DNA from: an uncultured Cryomorphaceae bacterium
GTDB taxonomy: Bacteria; Bacteroidota; Bacteroidia; Flavobacteriales; Schleiferiaceae
Direction: 5' to 3'
Assembly: GCA_913049845.1 (NCBI GenBank)
Contig: CAJWZE010000011.1
Location: 1 to 38,767 of the forward strand
Length of the DNA stretch: 38,767 bases
Of the stretch, positions 8,758 through 16,639 are shown piece by piece (the first letter of the stretch is position 1; each line of letters begins with the position of its first letter). The position numbers and the translations under genes were made by a program. The notes beneath the pieces are model-generated. The model searched no databases. It was not told the DNA's origin and saw only the letters and a program-made list of their open reading frames with translations.

Positions 8758-9731
8758 TGTCAAAGCTGAATTCCATTAAGGCACCTATCGCTCAGGAAAT
8801 GAATGAATTTGATGTGCAATTTAAAGCACATTTAAAATCAAACACTCCATTGGTGGATCGCGTAATGAACTACATGGTAAAGCGCAAGGGGAAGCAACTT
8901 CGCCCAATCCTTGTCATATTGACCGCAAAGCTGTTGGGTAAAGTCAATGACAGTACCTACGTAGGTGCTTCATTGATTGAGCTAATGCATACGGCAACAT
9001 TAGTCCATGACGATGTGGTAGATGACGCCGATATGCGCAGGGGGTTTTTTTCCATCAATGCGCTCTGGAAGAATAAAGTAGCTGTACTCATAGGAGATTA
9101 CCTATTGTCTAAGGTGCTGCTCCTAGCGGTAGAAAGGGAGCAGTATGAAATTCTTGGCTCAGTGAGCACTGCGGTCAAAAGTATGAGTGAAGGGGAGCTT
9201 TTGCAGATTGAGAAGGCTCGAAAATTGGACATCACAGAAGAGGTGTACTATGAGGTGATTCAGCAGAAAACGGCAATTCTCCTCGAAACGTGTTGTGTTG
9301 TTGGTGCTCAGAGTGTAGAAGCTTCCAAAGAAGTTCAGGAGCAAATGCGCATGTTTGGTCGCGAGCTCGGATTGGCTTTTCAGATTAAAGATGATTTATT
9401 TGATTTTGAAAAGGTCAATTTGACGGGTAAACCTTCAGGAATTGACATCAAGGAACAAAAAATGACGCTGCCGCTTATTAATGCCTTACAAAATACTAAC
9501 GAAGCGAGGCGTAAGCAGATTATTCGTACGATTAAGAAATACCACAACAGACCTAAGAAGGTGGCTGAGGTGGTAGACTTCGTGCGAAATTCTGGAGGTT
9601 TAGATTATGCTCGTTCGAAAATGAAGGGCCATTTACAAAAAGCTTCGGATATTCTTTCTAATTTTCCTGAGAGTGCAGAACGTACTGCTTTAGAGGATGT
9701 TATTGACTACACAGGCGCTCGTAAGAAGTAG
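8757..9731 (+). CDS. Long-chain polyprenyl diphosphate synthase
   Basis: A 324-residue trans-prenyl chain-elongating enzyme of the IspB/octaprenyl-diphosphate-synthase type. It condenses isopentenyl diphosphate onto an allylic primer to make the side chain for menaquinone. The first Asp-rich motif is DDVVDD (residues 85-90) followed by MRRG, and the second is DDLFDFE (212-218). GKQLRP at 45-50 is the conserved IPP-binding region. Small residues upstream of the first motif fit a long-chain product, but chain length cannot be fixed by eye. Its start overlaps the djlA-like stop (TAATG), indicating translational coupling. Confidence 0.93.
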   Translation: MSKLNSIKAPIAQEMNEFDVQFKAHLKSNTPLVDRVMNYMVKRKGKQLRPILVILTAKLLGKVNDSTYVGASLIELMHTATLVHDDVVDDADMRRGFFSINALWKNKVAVLIGDYLLSKVLLLAVEREQYEILGSVSTAVKSMSEGELLQIEKARKLDITEEVYYEVIQQKTAILLETCCVVGAQSVEASKEVQEQMRMFGRELGLAFQIKDDLFDFEKVNLTGKPSGIDIKEQKMTLPLINALQNTNEARRKQIIRTIKKYHNRPKKVAEVVDFVRNSGGLDYARSKMKGHLQKASDILSNFPESAERTALEDVIDYTGARKK

Positions 9732-9748
9732 ATCAAATCGGTTACATT

Positions 9749-10540
9749 ATGGAAGAAATTATTGGAATCTCGATGGAGACAATCACTGAAAATGCCTTAG
9801 GATGGGCCAAGCAAGGCATTATTGCTCTGCTCATTCTTTGGATTGGTATGCGCATAGTCCGCGTCATTCTCAAAGGTTTTAAGAAAGCGATGAGTCTTAG
9901 AGATATGGATGCGAGTTTGACGACCTTCCTAGAGTCGCTGATAAAAATTACCCTGCAGGCATTTGTTATTATTGCTACAATAAATCAACTAGGTGTCGCG
10001 ACTACTAGCATCGTTGCGGTCTTGGGTGCCGCAGGCTTGGCTGTAGGTATGGCACTTAGTGGTACGCTTCAAAACTTTGCAGGTGGCGCCATGATCTTGA
10101 TGTTTAAGCCATTCAAAGTGGGCGATTATATTGAAACCAAAGGGTTTTCAGGAACGGTTAAGTCGATTCAAATTTTTGTAACTACTCTAACTACTCTGGA
10201 TAATAAACTTATTATCATACCCAATGGTTTATTAAGCAATAGCTCTCTAATCAACTATAGTGCTCAGGATTTTAGACGTCTTCAATGGACAGTGGGTTTA
10301 AATTTAGATGTTGATTTAGAAAATGCTAAAGTATCCGTGCGAGAATTGCTTGAGGATGAATCTAGAGTGATTAAGGAAAAGCCTATTCTAGTAGAATTAA
10401 GTGACGTATCTACCTCAGCAATAAAATTGAATGTTCGTGTCTGGGTAAGATCGGCAGATTTTCAAGATGTATTTTATTCAATAAATCATATTCTATATCA
10501 AAAATCAAAAAACATTGGTATTAACTCGATAGAAGGATAA
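9749..10540 (+). CDS. Small-conductance mechanosensitive channel (MscS family)
   Basis: A 263-residue MscS-type channel that releases solutes on hypo-osmotic shock. Three membrane segments are visible: about residues 20-38, 60-85 and the pore-lining TM3 with its Ala/Gly pattern (VAVLGAAGLAVGMALSGTLQNFAGG, around 90-115). The beta domain (FKVGDYIETKGFSGTVKSIQIFVTTL, DNKLIIIPNGLLSNSSLINYS) and an alpha/beta C-terminal domain follow. Size and layout match E. coli MscS. It starts 17 bp after the prenyl synthase and is the last gene before a weak terminator. Confidence 0.94.
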   Translation: MEEIIGISMETITENALGWAKQGIIALLILWIGMRIVRVILKGFKKAMSLRDMDASLTTFLESLIKITLQAFVIIATINQLGVATTSIVAVLGAAGLAVGMALSGTLQNFAGGAMILMFKPFKVGDYIETKGFSGTVKSIQIFVTTLTTLDNKLIIIPNGLLSNSSLINYSAQDFRRLQWTVGLNLDVDLENAKVSVRELLEDESRVIKEKPILVELSDVSTSAIKLNVRVWVRSADFQDVFYSINHILYQKSKNIGINSIEG

Positions 10541-10587
10541 ATCTTATATTTATACTGAAATAATTAAGTTCAACTCAGCTTGCTTAG

Positions 10588-10610
10588 AGCCGCCCTCAGG
10601 GGTGGCTTTT
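10588..10610 (+). terminator. Weak rho-independent terminator
   Basis: AGCCGCCC (10588-10595) pairs with GGGTGGCT (10600-10607) with one G-T pair and a 4-base loop, followed by a short T run. It lies between mscS and dnaG. Confidence 0.65.
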
Positions 10611-10636
10611 GTATTTAGAAAAAGTATCTTGCATAT

Positions 10637-12559
10637 ATGGCTCGCATTCCAAAAGAAATCATAGAACAAATCTTCACGACCACTCGAATAGAGGAGGTGA
10701 TTGGAGAATTTGTTCAGTTGAAAAAATCGGGTAGCAATCTTAAAGGTCTATCGCCATTCAACAATGAAAAGACGCCTTCCTTTATGGTAAGCCCAGCGAA
10801 GGGGATTTTTAAATGTTTCTCTTCAGGTAAAGGCGGAAATGCGGTTACCTTTTTGATGGAGCTCGAACAGATGAGTTATCCCGAGGCATTGCGTTGGCTT
10901 GCTAAGAAGTATAATATCGAGATTCCGGAGGCGCGTCCACAGACTGCTGAGGAGATTGAAGCAGGAAATATGCGCGAGGCAGTGTATCTGATTACGGATG
11001 TTGCCGCCAAGTTCTACAAAGAGCAGATGCTCGAAACTGACGAAGGAAAGGCCATCGGTGTGAGCTATTTTAAAGAGCGTGGTTTTAATGACGAGACCAT
11101 CAATAAATTTCACTTGGGCTACAGCCCTGAAGCTTCAACAGCATTTGCAGATTATGCAATAGCCAACCAGTATAGTGAGAAGGCACTGCAAGAGAGCGGT
11201 ATATCGATGAAGAATGAACGTGGCTGGTACGATAGATTCCGTGGCCGTGTTATGTTTCCAATACAAAGTGTTAGTGGTCGAGTCTTAGGATTCGGCGGGC
11301 GTATTTTGAGTAACAGTGCGAAGGCAGCGAAATACCTGAACAGTCCTGAAAATCCGATCTATCATAAGAGCAAGGTGCTCTATGGTTTATACCAGGCCAG
11401 GCAAGAGATTATGAAGCGCGACGAAGCCTTTTTGGTGGAAGGGTATACTGATGTATTGAGTTTTTATCAGAACGGTGTTCGCAATGTGGTGAGTTCGTCA
11501 GGTACTGCACTAACTGGAGGGCAGATAGGTATGTTGAAGCGTTATACAACGAACATTACTCTACTTTTCGACGGAGACGCGGCAGGATTGCGTGCAAGTT
11601 TCCGTGGGCTCGATATGATGCTTGAACAAGGCGTAAATGTTCGCGTAGTGAGCTTTCCTGAGGGAGAAGATCCCGATAGCTTTGCCAAGCAGCGCACCAA
11701 CGAGGAGTTAGAAGCCTTTTTAAAGAGCAGTAAGAAAGACTTTATCAGTTTTAAGACCTCGGTCTTGAAGGATGATGTTGCCGGCGATCCGCTGAAGTTT
11801 GCCGAAATGGTACGCGATGTGGTGAGCAGTATTTCCAAGGTTCCAGATCAAATCGGCCGTGAGGTGTTCATTAAAGAGGCTGCGTTCATTCTTGAGATAG
11901 ATCCAACAGCTCTTTATGAAGAGCTCGGCAGGTTGCAGGGCATTCAGCAGCGACAGCAGAAAAAGCGCCAATCAGTAGCACCGCCAATGGAGGTGGTACA
12001 GTCAAATGATGCCGGGATGGTTAAGATTCACGGCTTCGAACAAGAGGAGCGCATTATCCATCTGCTGGTAGCCAAAGGCACTGAAGCTATGTTAGATACC
12101 GACCTAGATGAGGAGGAAGTAATCCCAGTATCGATAGCCACTTGGATTGTAGACGAAATTGAGGAAGATCAAATAGAATTTGCAACGCCTATATTTTCCA
12201 AGATGTACAACATACTCGCCGACGAGCTGGAAAAGGAGCACGTCCCGGATACAGATTGGTGGATACGTCAGGAGGACCCCGAGATCATCAAGGTGGTGAC
12301 TGAGGCGTTGACAGAGAAGTACACGTTGGCAAATTGGAAATCAAAGGAGATTTACCTTCCTGACGAGAAGAATACCATCTTCCCACTAGTCAATGAAACG
12401 ACTTTACGCATGAAATACGTTCACGTGGAGCGCAAGTTGAACGCATTGAAAGATTATCTAAGTATGGAAAATGCGGATTATAACTACTATATGGTTCAAT
12501 TCCAGAAATGGAACAACGCGCGTCAGCACATCAATGAGAAACTAAACCGCGTTGTTTAG
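10637..12559 (+). CDS. dnaG: DNA primase DnaG with degenerate zinc-binding domain
   Basis: The 640-residue replicative primase, making RNA primers at the fork. The N-terminal CHC2-type domain keeps its fold signature (NEKTPSFMVSPAKGIFKCF), but three of the four usual Zn ligands are changed: Ser39 and Asn42 in GLSPFNNEK and Ser63 in KCFSSGKGG; only Cys60 remains. The catalytic core is normal: TOPRIM EGYTD near residue 268 and the acidic LLFDGDAAG near residue 311. The C-terminal 200 residues are the helicase-interaction region. The last 18 bases overlap the end of the convergent NadR-like gene. Identity is certain; loss of Zn is read from sequence only. Confidence 0.96.
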   Translation: MARIPKEIIEQIFTTTRIEEVIGEFVQLKKSGSNLKGLSPFNNEKTPSFMVSPAKGIFKCFSSGKGGNAVTFLMELEQMSYPEALRWLAKKYNIEIPEARPQTAEEIEAGNMREAVYLITDVAAKFYKEQMLETDEGKAIGVSYFKERGFNDETINKFHLGYSPEASTAFADYAIANQYSEKALQESGISMKNERGWYDRFRGRVMFPIQSVSGRVLGFGGRILSNSAKAAKYLNSPENPIYHKSKVLYGLYQARQEIMKRDEAFLVEGYTDVLSFYQNGVRNVVSSSGTALTGGQIGMLKRYTTNITLLFDGDAAGLRASFRGLDMMLEQGVNVRVVSFPEGEDPDSFAKQRTNEELEAFLKSSKKDFISFKTSVLKDDVAGDPLKFAEMVRDVVSSISKVPDQIGREVFIKEAAFILEIDPTALYEELGRLQGIQQRQQKKRQSVAPPMEVVQSNDAGMVKIHGFEQEERIIHLLVAKGTEAMLDTDLDEEEVIPVSIATWIVDEIEEDQIEFATPIFSKMYNILADELEKEHVPDTDWWIRQEDPEIIKVVTEALTEKYTLANWKSKEIYLPDEKNTIFPLVNETTLRMKYVHVERKLNALKDYLSMENADYNYYMVQFQKWNNARQHINEKLNRVV

Positions 12560-13072
12560 TAATTCCTCAATAGTTTTTCGGGCACAGGCAAGCCTGCCTT
12601 CTAATGTTGGTTGATCGAGGTGTAAGACATTGTTTGGTAAAGAATTGAGAAGGTCGAGGTACTCCCGATGCAACTTAGCTCTGCGCTCTGAATCTATGCG
12701 CAACCGATCTTTACCCGCAGGAACATTCGGATAGCATAAAAAATAAATGACGTCTTCGGGGATGTCCAATAGCTCGGTGTCAATTTCTCCATATTTATCG
12801 GCTTTCCAGATGTAAAGCGTAATGCCGTCGGTATCGAATATTCGGTGTCCGTTGGTATGGAAGTATCCTTGGGATTTTTGCAACTGCAGTTGGCCTTGTT
12901 CAATACGATCATAGTCGGCTCGTGGGATTGGGTCTACCGGAGTATTTGGTGCGATTTCCTCCAAGTATTCCCGCGCGTACTCGGAGGTATGAACAAACGA
13001 GTACTTCGTAGCCAGCATTTTGGTAAGCGTGCTTTTGTAGGTGCTCTCGGCTCCGGTTACAACTATTTTCAC
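12542..13072 (-). CDS. NadR-kinase-like P-loop ATPase
   Basis: A 176-residue P-loop protein resembling the C-terminal ribosylnicotinamide-kinase part of NadR (AAA_28-type). The nucleotide-binding loop is GAESTYKST (residues 7-15): the usual GxESTGKST is changed, with Tyr12 replacing the Gly before Lys13. SEYAREY and the acidic FDTDGITLYIW match the kinase family, and a late RLRIDSERR resembles the lid region. It could phosphorylate nicotinamide riboside or another small molecule; no NMN adenylyltransferase domain is present. It uses a GTG start that overlaps the PPTase-GNAT stop (GTGA), so the two are coupled. Its 3' end overlaps dnaG by 18 bp in antisense. Confidence 0.75.
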   Translation of the reverse strand: MKIVVTGAESTYKSTLTKMLATKYSFVHTSEYAREYLEEIAPNTPVDPIPRADYDRIEQGQLQLQKSQGYFHTNGHRIFDTDGITLYIWKADKYGEIDTELLDIPEDVIYFLCYPNVPAGKDRLRIDSERRAKLHREYLDLLNSLPNNVLHLDQPTLEGRLACARKTIEELLNNAV

Positions 13073-14250
13073 GTCAACTCTAATTTATAAATGTGAAGCA
13101 TAAGTCCTTTCCAACTATCGAGGTCTTTCTCGGCGATATTGAACTCTTCCGCGAACTCTTCAAAACCTACACTTTTATAGCGATGCATACCTACTTTTTC
13201 CAATACCTTCCAGCTCCCAATATTTTCGGACAGCGCACGTCCTATGAGACTGCTCAGTTTAAGTGATTTTGCCTTTTCAATGGTAGCTTCGGCACATTCC
13301 GTAGCTATGCCTTTGCCCCATTCAGCTTTGAGGAAACGGAAATCAAGATCAGTACCCCATTGGTTGTTTTTAAGTCCACACCAACCGATTGGATTGCCTG
13401 TTGATTTATCTATTACCATCCAACGCCCGTACCCGTCGCGTTGGTAATTCGGGTAGTTCCTTATAAGGTTTAGGGCACATTGCGTTGAGGTGAACCCTGC
13501 ATCACCCGTGTAGCGTACCACCTGTGGATTCATGTTCAGTTCATACAACAAAGGCGCATCGTTCGGTGTCCATTCACGCAACACCGTGCGCGCGCTTTCA
13601 AAGGGAATGGTAGGTATTCGGTGTGTCGCCATACATAGATAATGTTCACCAACCATAGCGGTCTGCACCAGACATTGTATCGGCTGAGTTCGCTCTTTGC
13701 AGGTTTGACTAATCCAAGCGATACCCCATCCTTGCTTTATGTTAGGGTCCCATTCGAACGAGGTGATTTCCAGATGTGTCTTGAAGTCGACACTTCCATA
13801 GCCGTAAAGTTTGAAAAGACTTTCCTTGATGCCCCATATAAATTGTAATGTGGTGTGCGGTTCGGAATCAAATCGAGCTATTTCGTCTTCTGTGGTGAAC
13901 TTTTGGGCAATACGTACAAGGTTTTCGCGCTTGGTTTCGATATCTATACCCACTTCAAGCTGTTCACTAAATGCGGCAGCAACGCCTTCCTTGCAGTGAC
14001 TGAGGCTGATGTGGGCGTTCTCTATGGTGGGTTTTTTGCCTTGATATTTGATATTTTTCAAATCAGCTTCGGCGGCATTAAGAGCAGCACGGCTCCAAAG
14101 AAATTCCTGCTTTTGAGTTTCAGATTTCAGTTCTGCGTAGCGATGATTGTCGGCAACGCTGAATTGGTTTATAATCGCCTCACCCCGAGAACTTGGGTTA
14201 ATAGAAACCTGCACGGATTCCTTGAGGTATTTGAATGGATAAATCAACAT
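13069..14250 (-). CDS. Fused phosphopantetheinyl transferase and GNAT acetyltransferase
   Basis: A 393-residue two-domain protein. Residues 1 to about 212 are a 4'-phosphopantetheinyl transferase (Sfp/AcpS superfamily), which loads phosphopantetheine from CoA onto carrier proteins. Key parts are SLSHCKEGV (82-90), the Mg-binding VGIDIE (100-105) and WGIKESLFK (139-147). Residues about 215-393 are a RimJ-like GNAT domain (ARTVLREWTPNDAPLLYELN) with the acetyl-CoA loop EWGKGIATE (310-318). The frame is uninterrupted across the junction. The ATG at 14250 is chosen; an in-frame TTG at 14298 would run into the ahcY promoter. A PPTase gene beside ahcY is common in Bacteroidota as I recall. Coupled to the NadR-like gene by a GTGA overlap. 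Confidence 0.88.
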   Translation of the reverse strand: MLIYPFKYLKESVQVSINPSSRGEAIINQFSVADNHRYAELKSETQKQEFLWSRAALNAAEADLKNIKYQGKKPTIENAHISLSHCKEGVAAAFSEQLEVGIDIETKRENLVRIAQKFTTEDEIARFDSEPHTTLQFIWGIKESLFKLYGYGSVDFKTHLEITSFEWDPNIKQGWGIAWISQTCKERTQPIQCLVQTAMVGEHYLCMATHRIPTIPFESARTVLREWTPNDAPLLYELNMNPQVVRYTGDAGFTSTQCALNLIRNYPNYQRDGYGRWMVIDKSTGNPIGWCGLKNNQWGTDLDFRFLKAEWGKGIATECAEATIEKAKSLKLSSLIGRALSENIGSWKVLEKVGMHRYKSVGFEEFAEEFNIAEKDLDSWKGLMLHIYKLELT

Positions 14251-14284
14251 TCTATTGAACTGTTCGTAAGACCCTTGTGTTGTG

Positions 14285-14292
14285 TATCTTTG
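14285..14292 (+). promoter_or_regulatory. -7 promoter box of ahcY
   Basis: TATCTTTG is a perfect TAnnTTTG match 19 bases before the ATG at 14312. TTCG at 14263-14266 is a poor -33 candidate at an 18-base spacing. This box helps reject the upstream in-frame GTG at 14282 as the ahcY start. Confidence 0.65.
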
Positions 14293-14311
14293 CAGCAAAT
14301 TTATACACTAT

Positions 14312-15625
14312 ATGAGTACAACTACACATTACGTTCCGCACAAAGTTAAAGATATGTCATTGGCCGAATGGGGCCGCACAGAAATCAAGCTTGCCGAAGC
14401 AGAGATGCCAGGTCTTATGGCGCTCCGTGAGGAGTTTGGCGTAAGTAAACCTTTGACAGGTGCGCGCATTGCCGGTTGTTTACACATGACCATTCAAACG
14501 GCAGTATTGATTGAGACTTTAGTCGAACTAGGTGCAGAAGTTACCTGGTCGTCTTGTAATATTTTCTCTACGCAAGACCATGCAGCAGCGGCTATCGCAG
14601 CAGCAGGTATACCAGTTTATGCTTGGAAGGGTATGAACGAGGAAGAGTTTAACTGGTGTATCGAGCAAACACTATTTTTCGGTGAAGATCGTCAGCCTTT
14701 GAATATGATTCTGGACGATGGTGGTGATTTGACCAACATGGTGTTTGACGAGTACCCAGAGTTGGTAGCCGGCATCAAAGGATTGTCAGAAGAGACGACT
14801 ACGGGTGTTCACCGTTTGTACGAGCGTGAGATTAATGGAACGCTAGTACTTCCAGCCATTAACGTAAACGATTCTGTAACGAAGTCAAAATTCGATAACA
14901 AATACGGTTGTCAAGAATCGGCAGTAGATGCCATTCGTCGTGCAACTGATGTGATGATTGCAGGAAAAATTGCGGTCGTCGCCGGTTACGGTGATGTAGG
15001 TAAGGGTACAGCGGCGTCATTACGTGGTGCAGGTGCTCGTGTGATTGTGACTGAGATCGATCCTATTTGTGCATTGCAAGCAGCGATGGACGGCTTCGAG
15101 GTGAAGCGCATGGAAACGGCTATTCCACGTGCACAAATCGTAGTAACAGCAACAGGAAACAAAGACATTATCACTAAAGAGCACTTTAAGTTGATGAACG
15201 ATAAAACCATTGTTTGTAACATTGGCCACTTCGACAATGAAATCGATATGGCATGGTTGAACAGTGCACACGGCGACACGAAGAAGGTAATTAAGCCACA
15301 GGTTGATCTGTACAATGTAGAAGGCAACGAGATTATCGTATTGGCAGAAGGCCGCTTGGTGAATTTAGGTTGTGCTACAGGTCACCCATCGTTTGTAATG
15401 TCAAATAGCTTCACCAACCAGGTATTGGCACAGCTGGAGTTATGGAACCACAGCGATAATTACGATAACAAGGTGTACACGCTTCCTAAGCACTTGGATG
15501 AGAAGGTAGCGGCTTTGCACTTGGCAAAGATTGGTGTAGAGCTCGAGACGCTTCGTAAAGATCAAGCCGACTACATCGGCGTAAAGGTTGAAGGACCGTT
15601 CAAGCCAGAACACTACAGATACTAA
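14312..15625 (+). CDS. ahcY: Adenosylhomocysteinase
   Basis: A 437-residue S-adenosyl-L-homocysteine hydrolase, splitting SAH to adenosine and homocysteine in the activated methyl cycle. It has the family N-terminus ([25 protein letters not shown]), the substrate-site region [20 protein letters not shown], the NAD-binding glycine-rich loop [22 protein letters not shown], and the C-terminal NAD-contact end ([13 protein letters not shown]). Lys and Tyr in the last residues are typical. The ATG at 14312 gives the normal N-terminus and fits the promoter. It ends at a strong terminator. Confidence 0.97.
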   Translation: MSTTTHYVPHKVKDMSLAEWGRTEIKLAEAEMPGLMALREEFGVSKPLTGARIAGCLHMTIQTAVLIETLVELGAEVTWSSCNIFSTQDHAAAAIAAAGIPVYAWKGMNEEEFNWCIEQTLFFGEDRQPLNMILDDGGDLTNMVFDEYPELVAGIKGLSEETTTGVHRLYEREINGTLVLPAINVNDSVTKSKFDNKYGCQESAVDAIRRATDVMIAGKIAVVAGYGDVGKGTAASLRGAGARVIVTEIDPICALQAAMDGFEVKRMETAIPRAQIVVTATGNKDIITKEHFKLMNDKTIVCNIGHFDNEIDMAWLNSAHGDTKKVIKPQVDLYNVEGNEIIVLAEGRLVNLGCATGHPSFVMSNSFTNQVLAQLELWNHSDNYDNKVYTLPKHLDEKVAALHLAKIGVELETLRKDQADYIGVKVEGPFKPEHYRY

Positions 15626-15639
15626 GAACTAGAGATAAG

Positions 15640-15672
15640 GAAGCCACTTCGCATAGAAGTGGCTTCTTTTTT
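15640..15672 (+). terminator. Rho-independent terminator of ahcY
   Basis: GAAGCCACTTC (15640-15650) and GAAGTGGCTTC (15656-15666) form a perfect 11-bp stem with a 5-base loop, followed by six T. Confidence 0.94.
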
Positions 15673-15713
15673 GGTATAGTTTTTCTGATATTTAAAGAAA
15701 CAACACACCCAAG

Positions 15714-16283
15714 ATGCGCAATATAAAGCTTGCTCTACTATTCACGTTAGCTCCGCTGTTTTCGAACGCGCAGGCAGAATTGACTTTAGGAGAGATAGAT
15801 ATGGGCATACTTGCGGGCTATCACACACTTCTAACTGATCCCACGGCATTTGTTCTTGGTGAGGAATATGAATTAGGTGGATACCTGCACGATTTAGACA
15901 ATGGTGGCGTCCTTGCCTTTACGGCTTCCTACATTCGTAATGGTGCCTTTGGCAGTAATTATGCGCTTCCTCAGTACAGCTATAATGTCGGTCGATTTAC
16001 TTCAGCAAAAGTGCGCTTCGGGAAATTGTGGGAGGGCGATGTGTTCGACATCTTCTTGAATGTAGGTTTTGGATATATGACCGGTGCAGATTATTCTGAA
16101 AAGACTGGTCTGGTAGATTTGTTGTTTATCGATGCAGACGACCCCGTAAATGTATTTACCATTCCCATCGGTATGGACATTCAATGGTACGGCTTTGACG
16201 GCAGTATCAATGCGCTGGGTTTGAAATACGAAATCAACGGGTGGAACAATTACTTGGGTCTAGGATTCACCTACCTGCTTTAG
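15714..16283 (+). CDS. Secreted or outer-membrane beta-barrel-like protein, unknown
   Basis: A 189-residue protein with a clear signal peptide (MRNIKLALLFTLAPLFSNAQA, cleavage near residue 20). The mature part alternates aromatic/hydrophobic and polar residues in many short stretches (GGVLAFTASYIRNG, DIFLNVGFGYMTGADY, NYLGLGFTYLL) and ends in an apolar residue, as beta-barrel outer-membrane proteins do. No family is recognised. It stands alone after the ahcY terminator and before a stretch of decayed sequence. Role unknown. Confidence 0.75.
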   Translation: MRNIKLALLFTLAPLFSNAQAELTLGEIDMGILAGYHTLLTDPTAFVLGEEYELGGYLHDLDNGGVLAFTASYIRNGAFGSNYALPQYSYNVGRFTSAKVRFGKLWEGDVFDIFLNVGFGYMTGADYSEKTGLVDLLFIDADDPVNVFTIPIGMDIQWYGFDGSINALGLKYEINGWNNYLGLGFTYLL

Positions 16284-16354
16284 TGTCACTGATTCTTTGA
16301 CCGAATACAACGATCTTTTTGCGCGTTCATCTAGTGAGCCGATTCTTCATTTGG

Positions 16355-16560
16355 ATGGATGAAGGCCGGAATTGGGCGATAGTCGCTGTGGATACGACCA
16401 TTATTTTGGATATAAGCATCGGATTTTCCTTGCAGCTTTTGGTACATCATAACCCTCTAGAATTTAAATGGCTGTATACGTAGGCTTTGGTTTTGCGCTG
16501 ATGACTAGTTTGTTACTACTGCTCTATATGAATAGTAATTGGACCACCTACCAAGACTAG
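16355..16560 (+). other. Two overlapping short ORFs, possible frameshifted remnant of a membrane protein
   Basis: The 356 bases between the barrel protein and the small minus-strand gene hold no full gene. Two short ORFs in different frames overlap. The first (16355-16483, 42 residues) contains WAIVAVDTTIILDISIGFSL; the second (16468-16560, 30 residues) contains FGFALMTSLLLLLYM. Both are hydrophobic and could be pieces of one membrane protein split by an indel. The first frame stays open for about 20 codons upstream of its ATG. A strong terminator follows 22 bases after the second stop. It may equally be noncoding. Confidence 0.25.
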
Positions 16561-16582
16561 GAATAGAGGTTATGTGGAAATT

Positions 16583-16618
16583 AAAACCCCCGGTTCAAGC
16601 AGCGAACCGGGGGTTTTT
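16583..16618. terminator. Strong bidirectional terminator
   Basis: AAAACCCCCGGTTC (16583-16596) pairs perfectly with GAACCGGGGGTTTT (16604-16617) over a 7-base loop, with T on the plus side and T (plus-strand A) on the minus side. On the minus strand it lies 22 bases after the stop of the NrdA-tail-like gene. Confidence 0.92.
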
Positions 16619-16639
16619 AATGTGTTCTTCAGATGTGAT

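Noticed and set aside
14251-14298. TTG start at 14298 for the PPTase-GNAT protein
   Set aside because: It would put coding sequence over the ahcY -7 box and adds 16 residues not needed by the family; the ATG at 14250 is better.
14282-14311. GTG start at 14282 for ahcY
   Set aside because: The codon lies at the -7 box, upstream of the predicted transcript start.
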